Source: an uncultured Chloroflexota bacterium
GTDB taxonomy: Bacteria > Chloroflexota > Anaerolineae > Aggregatilineales > Phototrophicaceae
Direction of reading: 5' to 3'
NCBI GenBank assembly: GCA_937927665.1
Contig: CALBRY010000014.1
Location: 1 to 24,281 of the forward strand
Length of the DNA: 24,281 nucleotides
Positions within the stretch are counted from its first letter, which is position 1. Each line of letters starts with the position of its first letter. The notes beneath the pieces are model-generated. The model did no database searches, had not been told where the DNA came from, and saw nothing but the letters and a program-made list of their open reading frames with translations. Positions 14,308-22,004 of this stretch are shown in pieces. A program made the translations under genes and the position numbers.

Positions 14308-14988
14308 TTAGAATTTCACTGCCACAATTACGGTGACGAGACTGCGAGGACACGGCACTTGACGGATTTCCGCCGAAAACCCGAAGTCGGCGAAGAATTG
14401 TGCCATTTGAAAGGTAGGGCGTGCATCTCCGCCTGTTGGCGAGTTTTCACGCTGTCCGGTGATGCGATAAAGCAGTTCCAATCCTTGAGCGCCCGCCCCT
14501 TTTGAAGTGAAAACTGCATTCGGGACGATCACGAAATGTCCGCCCGACTGCAAAACGCGGTGAACTTCGCGGATTGTTTCCGGTGCAACGATGAACTCTG
14601 CCGGGAATGTGCTCACGACAGACTTGAACTGCTGTGATTTAAACGGGAGTGCCTGCGCTTGTGCGCGGATCAAGGTGGACGAGCGCGCGGCGCGTTTCAG
14701 CTTGCGCTGTGTAATCGCGCCCATGTTCGGGGAAAGATCGATCCCAACGACCCGATAACCGGCGCCATGCAGATCGAGATGGAGATTGCCCGTTCCGTGT
14801 GCAATTTCCAATACGGAATCGCCGGGTGAGGCGTTCAAGAACGGGAGCGCGGCGCGTCCCCAACAGCGCCATGCCCCCATCGAGACGACCGCGCTCACGA
14901 TGTCGTAGGTAAAGGCAAATTCGTTATACAGCAGTCGAAACCCGAATCTGACCAATCCGTACCACGCGGTCAGGGGTGATTGCATCAT
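14308..14988 (-). CDS. Class I SAM-dependent methyltransferase, UbiE-like
   Basis: 226 residues. Motif I VLEIAHGTGNLHLDL (59-73), an acidic strand end (VVGIDLS), QAQALPFKSQQFKSVVSTFPAEFI and a post-motif VLQSGGHFVIVPNA fit the methyltransferase-11 fold used for quinones, lipids and other small molecules. The N-terminal YNEFAFTYDIVSAVVSMGAWRCW stretch, an aromatic region before the core, is typical of lipid/quinone-type methyltransferases. The start is one of two adjacent ATGs (14988 or 14985) with a weak ribosome site. It follows the phosphodiesterase gene by 8 nt, so they are cotranscribed. The substrate is unknown; context suggests lipid chemistry but this is inference. Confidence 0.88.
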   Translation of the reverse strand: MMQSPLTAWYGLVRFGFRLLYNEFAFTYDIVSAVVSMGAWRCWGRAALPFLNASPGDSVLEIAHGTGNLHLDLHGAGYRVVGIDLSPNMGAITQRKLKRAARSSTLIRAQAQALPFKSQQFKSVVSTFPAEFIVAPETIREVHRVLQSGGHFVIVPNAVFTSKGAGAQGLELLYRITGQRENSPTGGDARPTFQMAQFFADFGFSAEIRQVPCPRSLVTVIVAVKF

Positions 14989-14996
14989 CGAAGCGG

Positions 14997-15752
14997 CTAG
15001 CCCCGCAGCGCTGAAAGAATCACGTCCGGCACATCGCTGATCACGCTGCTCACGCCCAAATCACGCATCCGCAGACCAATTTCGGGATCGTTCACCGTGT
15101 AGGTATTTACGCGGTAGCCGTGCGCCTTTGCCCAGCGCATATAGTTCGGGTTGATCTCGCTGTAGTGCGGGTTGCGGGCATTGTGTGGAAGCCCGTGCAT
15201 GAGATCGGTGAGAAAATGCGGTTCAGCCGGGTGATGCAGGTACGCGATCGGGACGTGCGGCGCGATCTTATAAAATCGGCGCAGAACCAGCGGGTTGAAT
15301 GAAGAAACAATCGCGAGGTCGTCAATTCCATGACGGCGAATCGCCTCTGCAACCTGCGCTTCAACACCATCCGGATGATAAACTTCCGACTTGATTTCGA
15401 TATTGATCACCATCGACTTACCAAGCGTTTCCAAGACTTCATCAAGCGTCGGGATGCGCGTCCCGCGAAATTCGCCATCGTACCACGCACCCGCATCGAG
15501 TTCGCGGATTTCCGCGAAGCTCATCTCGCTGACTATGCCGCTTCCGTCTGTGGTGTCATCAACACTCGGATCGTGGATGATCACCATGTGACCATCGCGC
15601 GTCAAACGCACATCGAATTCTGTCCCGTCGGCGCCAATTTCAACTACTTTTCGAAATGATGGCAGTGTATTCATAGGGGCATGTCCGCACGCCCCGCGAT
15701 GTCCAAACACGAGCGTTCCGCCGCCCGCGAATGCGTCTTTTACCGATGGCAT
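14997..15752 (-). CDS. Glycerophosphodiester phosphodiesterase
   Basis: Hydrolyses glycerophosphodiesters to glycerol-3-phosphate and an alcohol. The 251-residue product has the family's GHRGACGHAPMNTL (His18, Arg19), GTEFDVRLTRDGHMVIIHDPSVDDTTDG (Glu45, Asp47, His60) and NIEIKSE metal and catalytic residues, and ends in a typical NTYTVNDPE / ISDVPD barrel. No signal peptide is seen, so it is probably cytoplasmic. The ATG at 15752 has AAGGAAG 6 nt upstream. It lies 27 nt after the Rieske gene in the extended suf operon. Its link to Fe-S assembly is not obvious; it may simply be co-transcribed. Confidence 0.96.
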   Translation of the reverse strand: MPSVKDAFAGGGTLVFGHRGACGHAPMNTLPSFRKVVEIGADGTEFDVRLTRDGHMVIIHDPSVDDTTDGSGIVSEMSFAEIRELDAGAWYDGEFRGTRIPTLDEVLETLGKSMVINIEIKSEVYHPDGVEAQVAEAIRRHGIDDLAIVSSFNPLVLRRFYKIAPHVPIAYLHHPAEPHFLTDLMHGLPHNARNPHYSEINPNYMRWAKAHGYRVNTYTVNDPEIGLRMRDLGVSSVISDVPDVILSALRG

Positions 15753-15779
15753 GTGATTCTTCCTTGTGGAACGGAACCG

Positions 15780-16097
15780 CTATTTCTTCTTGCGCGCGAT
15801 CCGGATTTCGTCACCTTCAACGCGCAGATCATACGTTTTGACCGGGCTAACAGCGGGTGGGCAAAGGTGCGCGCCCGTGCGTACATCAAACAGCGCACCA
15901 TGTTTCGGGCATTCAAGTGAATATCCGTCAAGCGTGCCGTCTGCTAGCGGATATTCTTCATGAGAACACATATCTTCAACCGCGTAGAATTCCCCTCCCA
16001 CGTTGAAGATTACCACCCAATCGCGTCCAAACTCAACGACAATCCGATCACCGGGCGCGATTTCGCCAGTGCGGGCGACGGTTTGAAAGTCTGCCAT
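15780..16097 (-). CDS. Rieske-type [2Fe-2S] ferredoxin
   Basis: 105 residues, a stand-alone soluble Rieske protein. The cluster ligands are visible as C44-S-H46 and C63-P-K-H66, in MCSHEEYPLADG and ECPKHGALFD, the non-heme-oxygenase-ferredoxin pattern. There is no membrane helix or signal peptide. The ATG at 16097 is 5 nt past the sufU stop; the longer frame would extend into sufU. In the suf operon it could supply electrons to cluster assembly or be an early recipient. Similar Rieske genes occur in suf clusters of other Gram-positive-like lineages. Confidence 0.94.
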   Translation of the reverse strand: MADFQTVARTGEIAPGDRIVVEFGRDWVVIFNVGGEFYAVEDMCSHEEYPLADGTLDGYSLECPKHGALFDVRTGAHLCPPAVSPVKTYDLRVEGDEIRIARKKK

Positions 16098-16102
16098 GGT
16101 GT

Positions 16103-16504
16103 CTATTCGTCCTCGTCTTCGTGCTTTTCCCACGCCTTCAAACCATACAGCGCGACAGTTAGCACTTTCAAGGATAGGAGTGCACATTTCACCCGATTCA
16201 TGCCAATCGGAATGCCGAGCAAATCAAAGACATCTTGTTTGGTAATTTCAGCGACTTCATCCAGTGTTTTGCCGACCAACTGCTCACCGAGCATCGAAGC
16301 GGATGCTTGGCTAATGGCGCAGCCTTCGCCATCCCAGCCCACCTCGCTAATCCGCCCTGCGTCATCGAGGCGAAGCATCAAGCGCAGTCGATCACCACAC
16401 AGCGGATTGTTCGATTCGTAATCAACATCACACGGATCAAGAACACCTTTATTCCGCATGTGCGCGCTGTGATCAAGGATATTCTCGCGATACATTGCAT
16501 CCAT
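16103..16504 (-). CDS. sufU: Fe-S assembly protein SufU (IscU-like sulfurtransferase)
   Basis: Accepts sulfur from SufS and passes it to the SufBCD scaffold. The 133-residue product has the three conserved Cys and one Asp that bind zinc in SufU: C36-G-D38 in NPLCGDRL, C62 in GEGCAISQASASML, and C107 in RVKCALLSLK. The Asp/Glu-rich C-terminus is unremarkable. The ATG at 16504 is chosen because AAAGGGG lies about 10 nt upstream; the ATG at 16495 is possible, and the longer frame overlaps sufS. It starts 16 nt after the sufS stop. With SufU present, no SufE is needed. Confidence 0.95.
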   Translation of the reverse strand: MDAMYRENILDHSAHMRNKGVLDPCDVDYESNNPLCGDRLRLMLRLDDAGRISEVGWDGEGCAISQASASMLGEQLVGKTLDEVAEITKQDVFDLLGIPIGMNRVKCALLSLKVLTVALYGLKAWEKHEDEDE

Positions 16505-16520
16505 GATGGTGAGTCCCCTT

Positions 16521-17777
<1,257 letters not shown>

Positions 17778-17792
17778 TGTGGATACTCCTCA

Positions 17793-17825
17793 TCCCCCCA
17801 ATTTTACAAATGAGAATTGGGGGGA
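17793..17825 (-). other. Hairpin between sufD and sufS
   Basis: TCCCCCCAATT and AATTGGGGGGA form an 11-bp perfect stem with an 11-nt loop, immediately before the sufS ribosome site. There is no T-tract on the minus strand, so it is not a typical terminator. It may protect or define an mRNA end after sufCBD. Confidence 0.55.
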
Positions 17826-17839
17826 GCGGATGACATTAA

Positions 17840-19189
17840 TCAGGCGTCTCGCCCGACGATCTTCGCTTCCAGCGAGGCGCGCAGTCGATCGCGCACACGC
17901 TCGAACGGAACGCGGTCGAGGAGTTCTTCGAAGAAACCTTCCGTGACCATCAGTTCAGCTTCAGGGCGTGGAATGCCCCGGCTCATCAAATAGAACACGG
18001 GCTGTTCTTCCAGCGTACCAAATGTCGCCGCATGTGTGCAGCGTACGTCATCGGCTTCGATTTCAAGACCGGGTATTGCATCCATGCGTGCATCTTCGCT
18101 CAAGACGAGATTACGGCTTGCCTGAAAACCGTCGATCTTCTGCATATTCGGCAGCGATTTGATCATCCCCTGCCAAACCGAACGGGATTCATCCTTTGCC
18201 GCGCCTTTGAACAGGAGATCGCTCACGGTAAGCGGCGCGTTATGACTCTGCTGCGTGTCATGATCAAAAAGCTGTTCGTGATCGGCAAAGAACATCCCGC
18301 TCACGCGACCATTTGCGCCCTGTCCATCAAGTTCAACTTCGATGAAGTTCTTGACGAACTGCCCGCCCATCGTGCCGATGATCCAATCAAGCTGACCATC
18401 GATCCCGATGCGTCCGCGCTGATGATTAAACTCGTAGGTGGTGCGATTCCAGTCTTGCAGCGCGACATAACGCAGATTGGCGGCATTTCCGACCAACAGT
18501 TCTGTCGCACCAATCGAAACCGTTTGCTCATCGCGGGTGGCTGATTGGAAATCAACCAGCAGGGTTGCCTGCGCGCCTTCATCCAGCACGATCAGCACAT
18601 GACCGAGTGTTGAACCCGCTTCAGTGTTGTACATCACTACATGCAGCGGGAGTTCAATAACCACATTACGCGGCACATACAGGAAAAGCCCGTGTGTCCA
18701 CAGCGCTGCATGGAGCGCCGCGAATTTGCCATCGCTCGGCTTGACGGCTTTCGTCATCAAGTTGGAACGTACGATCGCTTCATGATCGCGGCAGGCAGTT
18801 CCCAGATCGGTAAAAACGACACCCTGTGCTGTCAGCACGTCGGAAATCTGCACCGAAACCAGCTTGCCATCCACAAACACGAGCGTTCCGCCCTGTTCTT
18901 CACCGATGAGCGGCTCAAGCATCGGGGCGGGTACGCTTTGAATACTTGGCTGTCCGCCGTTCGGCAGATGATTCACCTGATCCCAGCGAATGCCGCGATA
19001 ATCAGTGCGCCGCCATGCCTCGCCGCTGTCACGGTTTGGCATCGGCAGTTCTTCGTAAATCTCCCACGCGGCAAGGCGGCTTTCGAGCAACCAGCGGGGT
19101 TCGTTGTTTGCATTACTCATGCGCTCAATATCAGCGCGGGTGTAAAGAGGCGCGACAGGGGCATTCCCCCGCCGAGTCGTTGTTGTCAC
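17840..19189 (-). CDS. sufD: Fe-S assembly scaffold protein SufD
   Basis: Partner of SufB and SufC in the SufBC2D scaffold. The 449-residue product has an N-terminal helical region (RWLLESRLAAWEIYEELPMP), a beta-helix core, and the C-terminal DDVRCTHAATFG segment with the His that corresponds to the essential SufD His near the cluster site. It ends in FYLMSRGIPRPEAELMVTEGFFEELLDRVP, as usual for the family. It starts with GTG at 19189, supported by GAGGAG 9 nt upstream. It follows sufB by 17 nt. Confidence 0.95.
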   Translation of the reverse strand: MTTTTRRGNAPVAPLYTRADIERMSNANNEPRWLLESRLAAWEIYEELPMPNRDSGEAWRRTDYRGIRWDQVNHLPNGGQPSIQSVPAPMLEPLIGEEQGGTLVFVDGKLVSVQISDVLTAQGVVFTDLGTACRDHEAIVRSNLMTKAVKPSDGKFAALHAALWTHGLFLYVPRNVVIELPLHVVMYNTEAGSTLGHVLIVLDEGAQATLLVDFQSATRDEQTVSIGATELLVGNAANLRYVALQDWNRTTYEFNHQRGRIGIDGQLDWIIGTMGGQFVKNFIEVELDGQGANGRVSGMFFADHEQLFDHDTQQSHNAPLTVSDLLFKGAAKDESRSVWQGMIKSLPNMQKIDGFQASRNLVLSEDARMDAIPGLEIEADDVRCTHAATFGTLEEQPVFYLMSRGIPRPEAELMVTEGFFEELLDRVPFERVRDRLRASLEAKIVGRDA

Positions 19190-19206
19190 AGCGTGTTTCT
19201 CCTCGT

Positions 19207-20658
19207 TTACCCGATCGAGCCTTCAAGCTGAATCTGGATCAGGCGGTTGAGTTCCAATGCGTATTCCATCGGCAGTTCTTTGACTAGCGGCTCGATAAAG
19301 CCATTTACAATCATCGCGTTCGCTTCGTCTTCGCTCATCCCGCGCGTCATCGCGTAGAACAATTGATCCTCACCCACGCGGCTGACCGAGGCTTCATGCC
19401 CCATCGTCACACGCTTGGCGTCCACTTCGATTGTCGGGTATGTATCCGAGCGGCTCCGATCATCGAGCAGAAGCGCGTCACAAACGACGTTGCTTTTAAC
19501 GTTATCCGCGCCTTCAACAATCTTGAGCAGACCGCGATAGCTGGCACGCCCGCCACCCTTGCTGATCGATTTGCTGATGATCTGGCTGGTGGTATTCGGC
19601 GCAAGATGGGTGATCTTCGCGCCTGCGTCCTGATGCTGACCGGGACCCGCGAATGCGATCGAAAGGACTTCACCATGCGCGCCTTCGCCTGCCAAAATCA
19701 CGGCGGGGTACTTCATGGTGACTTTGCTGCCCAAATTGCCATCGACCCATTCCATTGTGGCGTGTTTGTAGGCGATCGCGCGTTTGGTCACAAGGTTGTA
19801 AACGTTGTTCGACCAATTTTGAATCGTCGTGTAGCGGCAGCGCCCACCGTCCATCACGATGATTTCAACCACTGCGCTGTGCAAGCTGTCTTCGCTGTAG
19901 GTCGGCGCGGTGCAACCTTCCACATAATGCACGTATGCGCCTTCTTCCACGATGATCAAGGTGCGCTCAAACTGCCCCATGTTCTTCGTGTTGATGCGGA
20001 AATACGCCTGAAGCGGCATTTCGACGTGTACACCCTTCGGCACATACACGAACGATCCACCCGACCACACGGCGCTGTTGAGCGCCGCAAATTTGTTGTC
20101 GCTCGATGGGATAATCGTGCCGAAATACTGGCGCACAAGATCCGGGTATTCGCGCAAAGCGGTATCCATATCTGTAAAGATAACGCCCTTGCTCTCCAAG
20201 TCCTTACGGATGCTGTGATAGACAACTTCGCTTTCGTACTGCGCCGTTACCCCTTGAAGGAATTTCTGTTCTGCTTCAGGAATACCGAGACGATCAAATG
20301 TGTTCTTGATGTCTGCCGGTATATCTTCCCAATTGCGCCCCTGACCATCGGTCGCGCGGACATAATAGAAAATGTCGTCGAAATCGATACCGCTCAAGTC
20401 CGCGCCCCAATTCGGCATCGGCTTCTCGAGAAATAGCTGGTACGCCTTCAGGCGGAATTCGGTCATCCATTCCGGTTCACCCTTCATCTGGCTGATCTGG
20501 CGCACCATATCGGTGTTCAGACCCTTCTTGCTTTTGAAGGCGTACTCATTTTCCGAGTCATGGAAACCGTAGCGTTCTTCGTAACTGCCACGCACATCAT
20601 TGAGTGCGGATTCTGCTTCTGTCAACTGCTTTTCGCTGGGGACAAACTGATCCACCAT
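19207..20658 (-). CDS. sufB: Fe-S assembly scaffold protein SufB
   Basis: Core scaffold on which the cluster is built, acting with SufC and SufD. The 483-residue product is of normal SufB length. Conserved segments include YVPKGVHVEMPLQAYFRI, VEGCTAPTYSEDSLHSAVVE, TIQNWSNNVYNLVTKRA, SNVVCDALLLDDRS (the conserved Cys) and MGHEASVSRVGEDQLFYAMTRG. The ATG at 20658 has GGGAG 8 nt upstream. It lies 58 nt after sufC. A long open frame on the opposite strand (19363-20436) is a shadow of its codon use. Confidence 0.97.
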   Translation of the reverse strand: MVDQFVPSEKQLTEAESALNDVRGSYEERYGFHDSENEYAFKSKKGLNTDMVRQISQMKGEPEWMTEFRLKAYQLFLEKPMPNWGADLSGIDFDDIFYYVRATDGQGRNWEDIPADIKNTFDRLGIPEAEQKFLQGVTAQYESEVVYHSIRKDLESKGVIFTDMDTALREYPDLVRQYFGTIIPSSDNKFAALNSAVWSGGSFVYVPKGVHVEMPLQAYFRINTKNMGQFERTLIIVEEGAYVHYVEGCTAPTYSEDSLHSAVVEIIVMDGGRCRYTTIQNWSNNVYNLVTKRAIAYKHATMEWVDGNLGSKVTMKYPAVILAGEGAHGEVLSIAFAGPGQHQDAGAKITHLAPNTTSQIISKSISKGGGRASYRGLLKIVEGADNVKSNVVCDALLLDDRSRSDTYPTIEVDAKRVTMGHEASVSRVGEDQLFYAMTRGMSEDEANAMIVNGFIEPLVKELPMEYALELNRLIQIQLEGSIG

Positions 20659-20716
20659 AACGAGTACTCCCTAATACTTCACTTCGAGCACAAGCGGACG
20701 AAAGACGCAACGCACG

Positions 20717-21493
20717 TTACGGGGTAGCGGTACCGAACTTCTCACGCACCCAATCGTAACCAGCGGCTTCAAGGTGCAGCGCCATATCAGCGCCGCCGCT
20801 CTCAACAATCTGCCCCTGATACATAATGTGAACGTATTCAGGTTTGATGTAGTTGAGGATGCGTTGATAGTGGGTAATGACCAGTACACCAAGATTTGGA
20901 CCGCGCAGGCTGTTTACGCCTTCAGCGACAATACGCAGCGCGTCAATGTCCAGACCGCTGTCTGTCTCATCCAGAATAGCGATGCGAGGTTCAAGAACTG
21001 CCATTTGCAGAATCTCGGCGCGCTTCTTTTCGCCGCCGCTGAATCCTTCATTGAGATAACGTCCAGCAAAGCTGTGATCCATACTGAGCGAGTCCATTTT
21101 GGCGCGCATCAGCTTACGGAAATCACTGATCGAAATCCCTTTGCTTGCCGGGTCTTTTGCCTTCATGCGGCTGTTGATCGCCAACCGAAGGAAGTTCGCC
21201 AGCGTCACGCCGGGAATTCCTACCGGATATTGAAAGGCGAGGAACAACCCAGCGCGGCTGCGCTCATCGACTTCCATTTCTAACAGATTCTTGCCTTCAA
21301 ACAGGATTTCACCGCTTGTAACTTCATAAGCGGGATTTCCCAAAATCACGTTCGACAGCGTGCTCTTGCCCGATCCGTTCGGACCCATCAGCGCGTGAAC
21401 TTCACCCTGATTGATCGTGAGGTTCACACCGCGCAGAATCGGCTTCTCCTCAACGCTGACGTGTAAATTGCGAATTTCCAGTGAAGCAACCAT
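20717..21493 (-). CDS. sufC: Fe-S assembly ATPase SufC
   Basis: ABC-type ATPase that drives the SufBC2D scaffold. Visible are Walker A GPNGSGKST, Q-loop FQYP, the signature FSGGEKKRAEILQM, Walker B AILDETDSGLD and the H-loop VITHYQRIL. The SufC-specific ETDSGLD and the long insertion between the Q-loop and signature confirm the subtype. Three in-frame starts exist: GTG 21529, ATG 21505 and ATG 21493. The last (MVASLEIRNLHV, 258 residues) matches where SufC proteins normally begin. It is the first gene of the operon, behind a near-consensus promoter. Confidence 0.96.
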   Translation of the reverse strand: MVASLEIRNLHVSVEEKPILRGVNLTINQGEVHALMGPNGSGKSTLSNVILGNPAYEVTSGEILFEGKNLLEMEVDERSRAGLFLAFQYPVGIPGVTLANFLRLAINSRMKAKDPASKGISISDFRKLMRAKMDSLSMDHSFAGRYLNEGFSGGEKKRAEILQMAVLEPRIAILDETDSGLDIDALRIVAEGVNSLRGPNLGVLVITHYQRILNYIKPEYVHIMYQGQIVESGGADMALHLEAAGYDWVREKFGTATP

Positions 21494-21570
21494 TCCGGCA
21501 TCCATCTCCTGCACTGCGGAAGTTTTCACAGTGGTTAATTTTTCCGCATAACCGATATAAAACTATTGCC

Positions 21571-21599
21571 AGTATACCAGTCCTCAAAGGGACAGTCAA
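21571..21599 (-). promoter_or_regulatory. Promoter of the suf operon
   Basis: On the minus strand TTGACT (21594-21599) and TATACT (21571-21576) are separated by exactly 17 bp. A start near 21564 gives a leader of about 70 nt to the ATG at 21493. The spacer holds an imperfect dyad (GTCC/GGAC). No SufR-type CAAC-N6-GTTG site is seen. Confidence 0.72.
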
Positions 21600-21600
21600 C

Positions 21601-21626
21601 ATTTTTATGATGAGTTTGATAGAAAT
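21601..21626. promoter_or_regulatory. Dyad between the divergent suf and sufT promoters, candidate shared operator
   Basis: ATTTTTAT (21601-21608) and ATAGAAAT (21619-21626) match as an inverted repeat at 7 of 8 positions around a 10-nt centre. It fills the 26 bp between two back-to-back TTGACT -35 boxes, so one bound dimer could control both promoters. Confidence 0.4.
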
Positions 21627-21654
21627 TGACTTAGAGAAAAGGCTGTGTTATCCT
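21626..21654 (+). promoter_or_regulatory. Promoter of the sufT-like gene
   Basis: TTGACT (21626-21631) and TATCCT (21649-21654) are separated by 17 bp. A start near 21661 gives a leader of about 32 nt to the ATG at 21693. The -35 sequence is identical to that of the divergent suf promoter. Confidence 0.66.
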
Positions 21655-21692
21655 GAGCCTCGTAAGCGTCGATTCAAATGGCAGGATGTGTA

Positions 21693-22004
21693 ATGGCGGA
21701 TATTCCCCAACTGACCAAAGAAGAACAACTGCGCGAGGCTTTGCGCGTTGTAACTGACCCCGAAATTGGTATGAATGTCATCGAACTAGGTCTTTTGCGC
21801 GATGTCGAAATTCATGACGATCGCGCGCACCTAACCATGATTATGACAACGCCGTTCTGCCCCTACGCACCGCAGCTTCTTGAGCAGTGCCGCCGCACCG
21901 CCCAGGAATTTCTGGGTGTCCCTGTAACCATCGAAATGGGTCTTGAGATGTGGGACCCGTCAATGATGGAAGAAGGTGCGGCAGATGATTGGGGCTTATT
22001 CTAG
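21693..22004 (+). CDS. sufT: MIP18/DUF59-family Fe-S assembly factor, SufT-like
   Basis: 103 residues, single domain. REALRVVTDPEIGMNVIELGLLRDVEI is the family N-terminal signature (DPE-x-G-x-x-(V/I)-x-x-LGL), and MTTPFCPYAPQLLEQCRR carries the conserved Cys (PFCP). The family includes SufT, PaaD and eukaryotic CIA2, which help assemble or deliver Fe-S clusters. The ATG at 21693 is preferred over 21678 because AGGA lies 6 nt upstream of it. It diverges from the suf operon, separated by about 200 bp, which strongly supports a role in the same pathway. Its TAG overlaps the opposing gene's stop. Confidence 0.93.
   Translation: MADIPQLTKEEQLREALRVVTDPEIGMNVIELGLLRDVEIHDDRAHLTMIMTTPFCPYAPQLLEQCRRTAQEFLGVPVTIEMGLEMWDPSMMEEGAADDWGLF

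Noticed and set aside
19363..20436. 357-codon open frame on the plus strand
   Set aside because: Antisense to the clearly real sufB; no family motif and no ribosome site; explained by codon use of sufB.
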